Part shown: positions 1 to 6,187 of the stretch, piece by piece | Layout of the letters: each line of letters begins with the position of its first letter | How positions within the stretch are numbered: the stretch's first letter is position 1 | From: GCA-1730015 sp964550655 | GTDB lineage: Bacteria; Pseudomonadota; Gammaproteobacteria; Granulosicoccales; Granulosicoccaceae | DNA length: 9,745 nucleotides | Assembly: GCA_964550655.1 (NCBI GenBank) | Contig: CAZKAQ010000135.1 | Span: forward strand, 1 to 9,745 | Direction of reading: 5' to 3' | Notes under the pieces: model-generated | The model's input: the letters and a program-made list of their open reading frames with translations, nothing else | The model's database searches: none | Told to the model about the DNA's origin: nothing | Program-made: the position numbers and the translations under genes

Positions 1-1127
1 ACAGGCTCTGGTACAAAAATCGGTTCGGCTATATTGGTTAGACCAGGTACTGAAGTTACAAGTGTCTCATTGGTTGGAGCGGTGGTGCCTGGTGCGCCGC
101 CGCCAAACACAAATAACTGGTTGTTGTTAAAAATGCGCGCACCGGGTGCGAGCAATCGTTGTGGAAGATCAATCGATGTATGCCATAGCCAATCGTCAGT
201 ATTCGGGTCATAGCTCAAAACTCGTTCTGCGTTTATTACACCACCAATTGACCAAATGAGACCGTCGTGAACAAACGTTGATGGCTCGGCATGTGACTGC
301 GCCCAAGGCAGATCTGCAAGCTGATGCCACTCATTGCTTGCCGGATCATAGACATGAACCAGGTTTGTTTGTTTACGCTGTTGTGTCAGTGACGCGCAGT
401 TATCGTGTCCAATCTGACCACCGATGATATAGATTTCGTTATCAAGAACCGCGGTGGCAAAATGGTTACGCGGCGACGGTACCGGTGCAGTATCAGAAAG
501 ATCCTGCCATCCACTTGCCGGATCATTCAGGTCATACACATAGTGCGTATCTACATCACAGCGTGCCTGATCATCCAGACCGCCAAAGAGATGTATGCGG
601 CTGTCAATCAACGCAGCGCCTCCACCTGCAAAAGGTGCCGGCAACTCCGGGCCATCACGCCATGTGTGGGTGTTCAGGTCAAAAATCACAACACTGTCAG
701 TTACCCAGCCGGGATGTCGACCAACACGGCCACCCAGTAACCAGGCTTCATCGTTATGAACAATCAAGCCATTGTGAGTCACAGCGGTGGGAAAGCCGGG
801 GGAATCATTGGTTTCTGCTACTGTGGTCCAGCTGCCTTGCGCAATATCGTATCGCTCGACAGAGTTTTGAACGCGTAGCTGCGGGGTGAATCCGTTGAAG
901 TGGAACACGCCACCGTTGTGTACAAGAAGGTTGCCTTCAGACCGTGCAAACGTTGACGGTGCAAGCATAGACCAGACTTCACCGGGTGTCGCAGCAGCGA
1001 ACTCCGGGCTTTTATCAGCCTCGCTCGAGCTGAATCTGCTAGCGATCCATACCGCCGCTACGATCAGGAGAAGACAACCCAGTCCACCCAATGTGTATTT
1101 TTTTAGCTGATTAACGGATTTAAGCAT
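1..1127 (-). CDS. Membrane-anchored Kelch-repeat beta-propeller protein, 3' end outside window
   Basis: The minus strand is open from ATG at 1127 to the left edge (375 codons, no stop), so the C-terminus is missing. Residues 1-11 are basic and polar, and residues 12-30 are a hydrophobic segment, giving a signal anchor or uncleaved signal peptide with the rest outside the cytoplasm. From about residue 66 to 360 I count six Kelch-type blades, each with a hydrophobic beta strand ending in a Gly pair (LLGG 130-133, LFGG 180-183, YIIGG 233-237, WSIGG 292-296, FVFGG 339-343) followed by a Y/F-D...W strand (VYDPASNEW near 259-267). This fits one complete six-bladed propeller. Blades of this kind usually bind proteins or glycans, but no ligand or catalytic role can be read here. 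The sequence continues past the propeller into a segment ending FVPEP, so another domain may follow. The frame stays open upstream: a TTG at 1136 has an AGGGA ribosome site at better spacing and would add three residues. Confidence 0.88.
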   Translation of the reverse strand, partial: MLKSVNQLKKYTLGGLGCLLLIVAAVWIASRFSSSEADKSPEFAAATPGEVWSMLAPSTFARSEGNLLVHNGGVFHFNGFTPQLRVQNSVERYDIAQGSWTTVAETNDSPGFPTAVTHNGLIVHNDEAWLLGGRVGRHPGWVTDSVVIFDLNTHTWRDGPELPAPFAGGGAALIDSRIHLFGGLDDQARCDVDTHYVYDLNDPASGWQDLSDTAPVPSPRNHFATAVLDNEIYIIGGQIGHDNCASLTQQRKQTNLVHVYDPASNEWHQLADLPWAQSHAEPSTFVHDGLIWSIGGVINAERVLSYDPNTDDWLWHTSIDLPQRLLAPGARIFNNNQLFVFGGGAPGTTAPTNETLVTSVPGLTNIAEPIFVPEP

Positions 1128-1279
1128 GTCGTTCAAAACGATCCCTAAAAGGATTGCAGCGTCAGGCACCGGACTCGCTTGAATTTTTAGTGCGAAGTGG
1201 TGATAGATTTCACAACCAGCGGACCGGGTGCGAAGGAAGTCGCTATCAGGTGAGGCTGTCTATAGTGATATGACTTAAA

Positions 1280-1296
1280 TCTTTGGTAGCCAAAGA
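1280..1296. other. Small perfect hairpin in the gap between the zinc-ribbon gene and the Kelch gene
   Basis: TCTTTGG and CCAAAGA pair perfectly (7 bp) around a TAG loop. On the minus strand it lies about 70 bases after the zinc-ribbon stop codon and is followed by TTTAAG, so it could be a weak terminator. The U-run is short and the stem AT-rich, so this is tentative. The rest of 1128-1366 shows nothing recognisable. Confidence 0.3.
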
Positions 1297-1366
1297 GACA
1301 TACGGTGGAAGTTGGCAGGCTCCCGCTTTTAGAGAAAGATCGTTTTAGAATAAAGCGGACTGTCAA

Positions 1367-1615
1367 TTAACGATGGCGCGTACCGCAGTACTGGCACTTT
1401 AAGTCGTCATCCAGTGGTCCGCTACACATACTGCACACCTCAGGTTCTACCGGGCCTTTTCTGTTTTTGTTTTCAGACTGATTTTCAGAGTCAGAAGATA
1501 CTCTGTTGTTGGCGCGTGTGACGTAGCGAAACGCTACATACAAGACGCCGAAAACCAGGAGTGCGATTGCCACTCTTGATCCGTAATCAGCTACCAGCCT
1601 AACTAAAGCGCCCAT
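1367..1615 (-). CDS. Small membrane protein with C-terminal zinc ribbon, function unknown
   Basis: This 82-residue protein has one strongly hydrophobic segment (about residues 14-32), a polar Ser/Asn/Glu/Lys-rich linker (about 35-58) and a C-terminal Cys4 motif, CSMC at 61-64 and CQYC at 74-77 (CxxC-x9-CxxC), typical of a zinc ribbon. The basic residues after the hydrophobic segment suggest that the ribbon faces the cytoplasm. I do not recognise a named family. Similar small TM-plus-ribbon proteins are widespread and mostly unstudied. A GTG at 1618 directly precedes the ATG at 1615. The AAGG ribosome site at 1622-1626 is 7 bases from the ATG but only 4 from the GTG, so ATG is preferred. A consensus -10 box lies just upstream, which supports a real, separately transcribed gene. 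Confidence 0.65.
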   Translation of the reverse strand: MGALVRLVADYGSRVAIALLVFGVLYVAFRYVTRANNRVSSDSENQSENKNRKGPVEPEVCSMCSGPLDDDLKCQYCGTRHR

Positions 1616-1641
1616 CACCGTACCTTAAATGGAATAAAGTC

Positions 1642-1672
1642 ATTATACACCCTGACGCTTAGCCATAAACAA
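1642..1672 (-). promoter_or_regulatory. Probable sigma-70 promoter of the zinc-ribbon gene
   Basis: On the minus strand there is a perfect TATAAT -10 box (1642-1647). A weak -35 match, TTGTTT (1667-1672), sits at a long 19-base spacing. Transcription would begin near 1635, leaving a leader of about 20 bases with the AAGG ribosome site before the ATG at 1615. The -10 is convincing; the -35 is not. Confidence 0.45.
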
Positions 1673-1734
1673 ACTGGTGTAGACCGCCCGATTCAGATTG
1701 CTTTTTTACCTGATTTTGCAATCGTATTTCAATC

Positions 1735-1753
1735 AAAAGCGCATAGCGTTTTT
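1735..1753. terminator. Terminator-like hairpin downstream of lpxB and the structured repeat
   Basis: AAAAGCGC (1735-1742) and GCGTTTTT (1746-1753) form an 8-bp stem with one G-T wobble around an ATA loop. The A-run and T-run flanking a short GC core are the usual form of a bidirectional rho-independent terminator. It would stop minus-strand transcription from lpxB before the zinc-ribbon promoter. The GC core is short, so strength is uncertain. Confidence 0.4.
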
Positions 1754-1809
1754 AGTAGTTGCAGTTGCTTTGTTGCTCTTTAGCTTTTGACCTACCCGCG
1801 TTTAATCAG

Positions 1810-1991
1810 TTTTGAGAGTGATCGAGGAGGCGGGTCGGCGCGCCATGGATGGCGCAAAGAGCGCTGTTAGCCAAGGAAGGCTATTAGCGCGGCCCGCCGG
1901 AGCGATCACTCTCAAAATGCCGCAGGCACCAGCAGGGCTGATTGGTCGCAATAAGACTTTTGGTTACTTTTCGTCTTTTTTGAAAAGTGAC
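1810..1991. repeat. Highly structured intergenic repeat-like element
   Basis: A perfect 15-bp inverted repeat (1810-1824 with 1903-1917; arm TTTTGAGAGTGATCG) encloses two more hairpins: GCGCCAT/ATGGCGC (1840-1846 with 1849-1855, perfect) and 1861-1872 with 1879-1890 (10 of 12 paired). The inner flanks GGCGGG and CCCGCC also pair, giving a branched, cruciform-like fold of about 108 bases. A further hairpin follows (1963-1972 with 1982-1991, one wobble). The plus strand is open from a TTG at 1812 to 2000, ending in a peptide FGYFSSFLKSDSA. From memory, similar FGYF..KSD-type translations recur in gammaproteobacterial intergenic regions and mark a non-coding repeat family, not a gene. I see no transposase, so a MITE-like or REP-like element is the best description; the family assignment is inference. 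Confidence 0.55.
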
Positions 1992-2012
1992 TCCGCCTGA
2001 AGGGCATGCCGC

Positions 2013-2043
2013 TCAAGCCGTGAGTTTCTATCAAGCCGTAAGT
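2013..2043. repeat. Two-copy 13-base direct repeat
   Basis: TCAAGCCGTGAGT (2013-2025) is repeated as TCAAGCCGTAAGT (2031-2043), 12 of 13 bases identical with an 18-base period. It lies between the structured repeat and the lpxB stop codon, and may be the tail of that same element. Confidence 0.5.
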
Positions 2044-2064
2044 CCCACCCAAACCAGTTAAAGA

Positions 2065-3285
2065 CTAACTAACAGCCAAATCAACAGATCTCTCTCGAAC
2101 CAGAGCAATAGCCAGTTCAGCAGTGCGTCTGCTCGCACCTTCTTCGCCAAGCTGTTTGTACACGCTGGCAAGTTCGGTGATTTGCTTATCTCTTGCTTTG
2201 TCATCGGTCAGTAGTTTACTAACTTCCCGTGCCAGATTTTCTGCGGTTGCTGCATCCTGCAGAATCTCGGGTACAACTTGCTTGCCTGCGATGACATTAA
2301 CCAGACTGATGTAGTCGGTGGTCAGCATGCGTTTTAGTACTTGGTAACTGATGGTGTTGAGTTTATAGGTCACCACCATTGGTATACCGAGAATGGCAAG
2401 CTCCAGTGTGGCAGTGCCTGATGCCACTAATGCCACATCACTTTTCTTTAATGTGCTGTAGTCAGTTGGTTCGATGAGTTTTACGTCAACGTTGTGTTGT
2501 TGAATAATCTCTTCAATGTCTTCGTGTTTGATGGTGTCTGCTACTGGCAGGATGAACTCTAGTGTGCTTTGTGTGTTGTTGTTTGCGATTTCGTTTGCAG
2601 GATCAGCCTGAGCCGTTGCCAGGACTTCGCAGGTTTTAAGCATTGTTGGAAGCAACATACTGACTTCGCTATTACGACTGCCGGGGAGTAGGGCGATACG
2701 CTTTTTTGTGTATTCAGACTTAGTTGATTTTTTATCAGCTGAGGTGCCGGATACTGCGAGCAGTTGTTTGTTATCCAGTAGTGGATTGCCGACGTAGGTG
2801 CTGGGTACTGCGGCATCGTCGAACAGTTTCTTTTCAAAAGGAAGTATCAAAGCCATATGGTCGACGAGCTTTTTAAGCTCATTAACGCGGCCCGGTCGGG
2901 ATGCCCACACCTTGGGTGCTATAAAAAACAGTACCGGAATTCCCAGCTCACGAGCAGTGATGGCGAGCTTCATATTGAAATGCGGGTAGTCGACCAGTAT
3001 CAGGATGTCGGGTTCGCGTTCTGTCAGAGCCCGGCGCATCGTTGACAAGCCAGCGCGCAGACTGGGGTACTTGTGGAGTACTTCCAACAGACCCATGACG
3101 GTATTGTTTTCTACGTCGACAAGAAGCTCGACGCCACGTGCTGCGAGGTGACTGCCACCCATTCCGAAGCATTGCAGTGTCGGGTTTTCCGGTAGTGCTT
3201 CACTGGTATATTTTTGTAGTGCGTCAACGAGCTTCGCGGCGTGTATGTCGCCTGATGCTTCGCCGGCACTTATCATTACTTTCAT
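2065..3285 (-). CDS. lpxB: Lipid-A-disaccharide synthase
   Basis: LpxB is the GT-B (family GT19) enzyme that joins UDP-2,3-diacylglucosamine to lipid X (2,3-diacylglucosamine 1-phosphate), releasing UDP and forming the tetraacyl disaccharide 1-phosphate of lipid A. It works at the cytoplasmic face of the inner membrane. Numbering from the chosen ATG (406 residues, slightly longer than the about 382 of E. coli), family landmarks are the N-terminal ISAGEASGD (5-13), the VDYPHFN loop (98-104) whose Asp99 matches the Asp98 essential in the Haemophilus enzyme, VWASRPGRV (126-134), the LLPGSR strand-loop (199-204) and the donor-site SGTATLE (289-295). The C-terminal half is well conserved (TDYISLVNVIAG, 323-334). 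Two polar inserts (about 178-193 and 225-242) explain the extra length. The frame opens earlier at a TTG (3333), but homology begins at 3285; neither start has a clear ribosome site. The gene is not next to lpxD, fabZ or lpxA. Confidence 0.96.
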   Translation of the reverse strand: MKVMISAGEASGDIHAAKLVDALQKYTSEALPENPTLQCFGMGGSHLAARGVELLVDVENNTVMGLLEVLHKYPSLRAGLSTMRRALTEREPDILILVDYPHFNMKLAITARELGIPVLFFIAPKVWASRPGRVNELKKLVDHMALILPFEKKLFDDAAVPSTYVGNPLLDNKQLLAVSGTSADKKSTKSEYTKKRIALLPGSRNSEVSMLLPTMLKTCEVLATAQADPANEIANNNTQSTLEFILPVADTIKHEDIEEIIQQHNVDVKLIEPTDYSTLKKSDVALVASGTATLELAILGIPMVVTYKLNTISYQVLKRMLTTDYISLVNVIAGKQVVPEILQDAATAENLAREVSKLLTDDKARDKQITELASVYKQLGEEGASRRTAELAIALVRERSVDLAVS

Positions 3286-3367
3286 TCGGATGCGGCTGAT
3301 TATTTGATGTCGAGAGACTATCACAGCGACCAAAAGAAATTAGTGCCAGTTTCGCTAATCTGGAACA

Positions 3368-3399
3368 CCACCTGTAAAAATAGAGCGTTTTACAGGTGG
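3368..3399. terminator. Perfect 12-bp hairpin between the astacin gene and lpxB
   Basis: CCACCTGTAAAA (3368-3379) and TTTTACAGGTGG (3388-3399) are perfect inverted repeats around an 8-base loop. It lies about 20 bases after the astacin stop codon and about 80 bases before the lpxB start, both on the minus strand. The position suits a terminator or a transcript-stabilising 3' hairpin for the protease gene. There is no T-run after the stem on the minus strand (TGTTCC follows), so intrinsic termination is uncertain. A protein-binding dyad is an alternative. Confidence 0.5.
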
Positions 3400-3419
3400 A
3401 AATTCACAACAGGCTGGTT

Positions 3420-4928
3420 CTAGCGGATTTTTCTGCGGCCCAGTAGTAGTAACAAGCCGAGTGTCGCAAAAGAGCCACCTCCGCCACCGGAGCTTGCATC
3501 TGCTGTTGCTGCAGCAACGTTTACCTTAGGAGCAGCGGCAGTAGCAGGAGCAGTAGCGGGTGCGCTGGCTGTAGCCGGAGTCGTATCCGGAGTGGCTGCA
3601 GCAAGTGCGGGTTCCGGTTCTGTGACCGTTATCGCCTGTTCCGGTTCTTCTTCTGCCAGGTCGTCAGCGGTTGCGACTAACGTTGTACTGGTGCTGTCCT
3701 GATTGTTGGACTGATCGGTGTCGAAAGTGTTCGCACTCAGACTTGAGTTAAAGTTGACTTCAGTCACACCCGCAGGTGTCGAGAGACTCACGGAGACAGT
3801 TGAACTGCTGTTCACAGGGAGCACTGGCGACATGCAAATCACATCGCTGCCTGCACTGGCTTGCTGACATGTCCAGGACGCTGATGAAAATGACATTAAT
3901 GTGGTATCTGCCGGTACGGCAGTTTCAAGGAGTAAGGTGTTTGCTCCCGTGGTGCTGTTGTTAGTAACAAATAAATCAAGTTCTACCGGACTACCCGCCA
4001 CTACGGTTTCAGGTGATGAGCTTACCAGTGAGTACTCGCTTTGATAAAGCTCGATCATCGATGTTCTGTCACCATCACTGATGAACTGACGCTGACCAAT
4101 CTGGTTACCACCGGCGTTTAACGGTGAGATAGTAGGTGCGTTGTTCTTTGAAAAGAAATGCGATCCATAGTGCATTATTGAATCGTAGTCGTACTCTCCC
4201 AGTTCCAGCGCATTGTCAAGAATATCGAAGTTATGCGCTTTACCGTCGGCAATGTTTTCCCAATTGATCTGTACAAAGCTGTCACGGTCAGGGCGAGTGT
4301 GCTCATGTAGTAAACCAAGCGCGTGCCCGATTTCATGAATCATGCTGCCTTCTGTACAATTGTCACCGGTAAAAACGCTTTGTGCACCGGCGCTCTGAAA
4401 TCCTACCCACGAGGCGCACTGTTCTGCTGCAATAAAGTCTATATAGTCAGGGTATGCGCTTTCGGTAGCCTGAGTGCGTTCAATCAGAGTGATTGCACCT
4501 GTGTCGTTCCATCGCGCGATAGCAGCGCGAACTTTCTCTTCGGAACTTGCCGATAAATTTGGACTGATTCGATAAGGTGCAACACCGTTAGGCCAGATCG
4601 TACCGTATACGAAGTTGCTAAGACCACGTATTGAACGTTTGTTTGGATCCTGATTAAAGAAGGTTTCCGCATCTCCGAAAATGATGTCACCTTCTGCTAC
4701 CGCAACACCATTGACGTTTTCGAGAGTGCGCATGTGGGTTGACCCATCGCGAAATACGAAAGGTACGGTGGCGGGTTTTTCAGCGCTTGTGGCTGTCTCG
4801 CCGTTTGTAGACGCCTGGTCTACTGAATTTGCATGTAATACGGTAGTGTAAGATCCGCCTGCTGCAGTTAGCGCAACAGCTATTACAGCTGAAATGCGAC
4901 TACATTTTTTTAGTGTGAAATGTTTCAA
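3420..4928 (-). CDS. Secreted astacin-family (M12A) metalloprotease with DUF11-like domain and GlyGly-CTERM tail
   Basis: This is a 502-residue zinc endopeptidase exported through Sec. Residues 1-33 form a signal peptide (basic start, hydrophobic core, LHA cleavage site). The propeptide (about 34-100) contains EGDIIFGD, whose Asp81 resembles the aspartate switch that keeps astacins latent. The catalytic domain (about 101-298) holds the signature HEIGHALGLLHEH: zinc ligands His198, His202 and His208, with Glu199 as the general base. It also has the Met-turn SIMHY (250-254) and cysteines 171 and 191 before the active site. Residues about 300-418 look like a DUF11 beta-sandwich with one Cys pair (354, 365). 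A Glu/Pro then Ala/Thr/Pro-rich linker (about 421-478) leads to SSGGGGGS, a hydrophobic helix (487-496) and RRKIR: a GlyGly-CTERM signal, known to be processed by rhombosortase. The TTG start is supported by AGGGG 7 bases upstream. The 4929-5174 gap has only a weak TATAAA at 4978-4983. The substrate is unknown. Confidence 0.95.
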   Translation of the reverse strand: MKHFTLKKCSRISAVIAVALTAAGGSYTTVLHANSVDQASTNGETATSAEKPATVPFVFRDGSTHMRTLENVNGVAVAEGDIIFGDAETFFNQDPNKRSIRGLSNFVYGTIWPNGVAPYRISPNLSASSEEKVRAAIARWNDTGAITLIERTQATESAYPDYIDFIAAEQCASWVGFQSAGAQSVFTGDNCTEGSMIHEIGHALGLLHEHTRPDRDSFVQINWENIADGKAHNFDILDNALELGEYDYDSIMHYGSHFFSKNNAPTISPLNAGGNQIGQRQFISDGDRTSMIELYQSEYSLVSSSPETVVAGSPVELDLFVTNNSTTGANTLLLETAVPADTTLMSFSSASWTCQQASAGSDVICMSPVLPVNSSSTVSVSLSTPAGVTEVNFNSSLSANTFDTDQSNNQDSTSTTLVATADDLAEEEPEQAITVTEPEPALAAATPDTTPATASAPATAPATAAAPKVNVAAATADASSGGGGGSFATLGLLLLLGRRKIR

Positions 4929-5095
4929 AACTCAACCCCTGGCCTTTGTTGTGCTTTTTAAGTAGCGCCGGGAGGTTTTTATATTTTTAGTCACCCGGCA
5001 TGCATGCAGTTATGAAGTGGCTGCAAGCACGGGGCGGGGTAACGGCAGGGTGGTTTGGTTCTTGAGTAAGATTTTTACCTGATATGGTTTAAGTA

Positions 5096-5130
5096 ACTTG
5101 TTGTTGCCGTTAAGGCATTGATTAACAAGT
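5096..5130. other. Weak hairpin downstream of the M23 peptidase gene
   Basis: ACTTGTT (5096-5102) pairs with AACAAGT (5124-5130), with a small inner GCC/GGC pairing around GTTAA. It lies about 45 bases past the M23 stop codon on the minus strand. The stem is short, the loop long and no T-run follows, so a role as terminator is only a guess. Confidence 0.2.
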
Positions 5131-5174
5131 GCTATTATCTGTTATTGAAGTCAGTCACAAACTCCTGCTTGTTT

Positions 5175-6008
5175 TTAATTGGTATCTGACAGGAAAAGCT
5201 CCGGATCAACCCAGGTGCGGTTCAAACCGACTGACCAATGCAGATGTGCACCGGTTACGCGTCCGGTTGCACCGACCTCACCTATTTTCTGGCCACGTGT
5301 TACAAACTCTCCCGGGCTGACGTCCATCTTGCTCAGATGTGCATAGAAGGTTTGCAAACCTTCACCGTGGCCCAGAAAAATGCACTTGCCACTGAAAAAG
5401 TAATCACCGGTCTCGATGACGTAGCCATCGGCTGGTGCGAAAATGGGTGTGCCTTCAGGTGCAGCAATATCCATCCCGCCATGCGGGCGACGAGGTTGCT
5501 TGTTAAAAAATCGTCTTGAGCCAAAGGAACTGCTGCGAACACCTTTCACCGGGATGTCGAACGCAAGGCCCAGGACCTCTTCGTGGCGGTAGCGCTTGGC
5601 ATTGGCTATTGAGGTGCGATCCTTGTTGATTCTGGTCATGTCAGTTTCATTCGGGTTGACCTGACGTTTGTTGGTGATGGTGATGTGCTGCTCAGGATAG
5701 GCTTTACCGACTACTTCAAACTTGTGAGCGCTGCGGGTACTGTCAGCGGTTTCAACTTCCAGTGTGTGCCAGCCTGGTTTTGTGCTTAATGGAATGCCGA
5801 GCAAGGCATGATAGTTACCGCCGCTTTTTACCACTGCCACGGGAATATCATTGAAGCTTGCAGATGGCTTTGCCTGCAGGCTACCCAGATCGATTGTCAC
5901 AACCCCGCCGGGTGTTTGCTGGGAAACCGGTAGCCGGAAGTCGTCTGCCAGACTGTTTTGCGACAGCGTAAAAAACAAAGCAAAGGTCATTGCCAGAGCG
6001 CGAATCAT
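5175..6008 (-). CDS. Periplasmic M23-family (LytM-type) peptidoglycan peptidase
   Basis: This 277-residue protein is a probable zinc endopeptidase that cuts peptide cross-links in peptidoglycan. A Sec signal peptide (1-21, ending LA before DDF) sends it to the periplasm. Residues about 22-105 form a beta-rich N-terminal domain, and 145-277 the M23 domain. The domain has all LytM landmarks: HGGMD giving zinc ligands His176 and Asp180, YAHL with His224, and GAHLHW with His255 and the third zinc ligand His257. It is therefore expected to be active, unlike the degenerate EnvC/NlpD activators. There is no LysM domain, lipobox or coiled coil, so it is a soluble single-domain type. The ATG start is supported by GAGGGA about 5 bases upstream. 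It is divergent from smc, with 179 bases between them, and 246 bases from the astacin gene in the same direction. I do not assign a gene symbol, because several M23 subfamilies share this layout. Confidence 0.94.
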   Translation of the reverse strand: MIRALAMTFALFFTLSQNSLADDFRLPVSQQTPGGVVTIDLGSLQAKPSASFNDIPVAVVKSGGNYHALLGIPLSTKPGWHTLEVETADSTRSAHKFEVVGKAYPEQHITITNKRQVNPNETDMTRINKDRTSIANAKRYRHEEVLGLAFDIPVKGVRSSSFGSRRFFNKQPRRPHGGMDIAAPEGTPIFAPADGYVIETGDYFFSGKCIFLGHGEGLQTFYAHLSKMDVSPGEFVTRGQKIGEVGATGRVTGAHLHWSVGLNRTWVDPELFLSDTN

Positions 6009-6037
6009 AGGTGTCCCTCTTATGTTTGTTTCAAAAA

Positions 6038-6057
6038 TGATACAGTATGATGTATTA
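6038..6057. promoter_or_regulatory. Operator-like dyad in the M23-smc divergent region
   Basis: TGATACA (6038-6044) and TGTATTA (6051-6057) are near-perfect inverted repeats (6 of 7) around GTATGA. The site lies 30-50 bases upstream of the M23 start codon, where a repressor or activator would contact the promoter of that gene. It does not match the E. coli LexA box. No convincing -35/-10 pair was found for either divergent gene. Confidence 0.3.
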
Positions 6058-6110
6058 AAGATACAGGTTACTTTTAAAGACGATAACCAATTATCACTTG
6101 GAAGTAATGA

Positions 6111-6140
6111 GCGAAAAGTAAGGGAATAATTTCCTTTCGC
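6111..6140 (+). other. Imperfect hairpin in the smc leader region
   Basis: GCGAAA (6111-6116) pairs with TTTCGC (6135-6140), and GGGAA (6122-6126) pairs with TTTCC (6130-6134) around a TAA loop, leaving a five-base bulge on one side. It sits about 50 bases ahead of the smc start. Whether it is transcribed is unknown, because the smc promoter could not be placed. Confidence 0.25.
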
Positions 6141-6187
6141 GCGTTATCATCCGGCGCTGTATTCGTAGCAGTTATCCGGCCGCCTAA

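Noticed and set aside
405..1110. Plus-strand open frames on the left
   Set aside because: They are opposite the Kelch gene, whose minus-strand translation gives clear repeated blades; the plus-strand peptides show no domain.
1812..2000. Plus-strand open frame of 62 codons read as a small protein
   Set aside because: It starts with TTG, has no ribosome site and lies wholly over nested inverted repeats. The structure explains the sequence better than a protein does.
2559..2837. Second minus-strand frame of 92 codons inside lpxB, as a possible frameshifted piece
   Set aside because: The main LpxB frame is continuous and conserved through this stretch, so the other frame is chance.
4966..4999. 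GCCGGG/CCCGGC inverted repeat upstream of the astacin gene as a riboswitch or terminator
   Set aside because: Only six pairs around a 22-base AT-rich loop, with no known riboswitch core.
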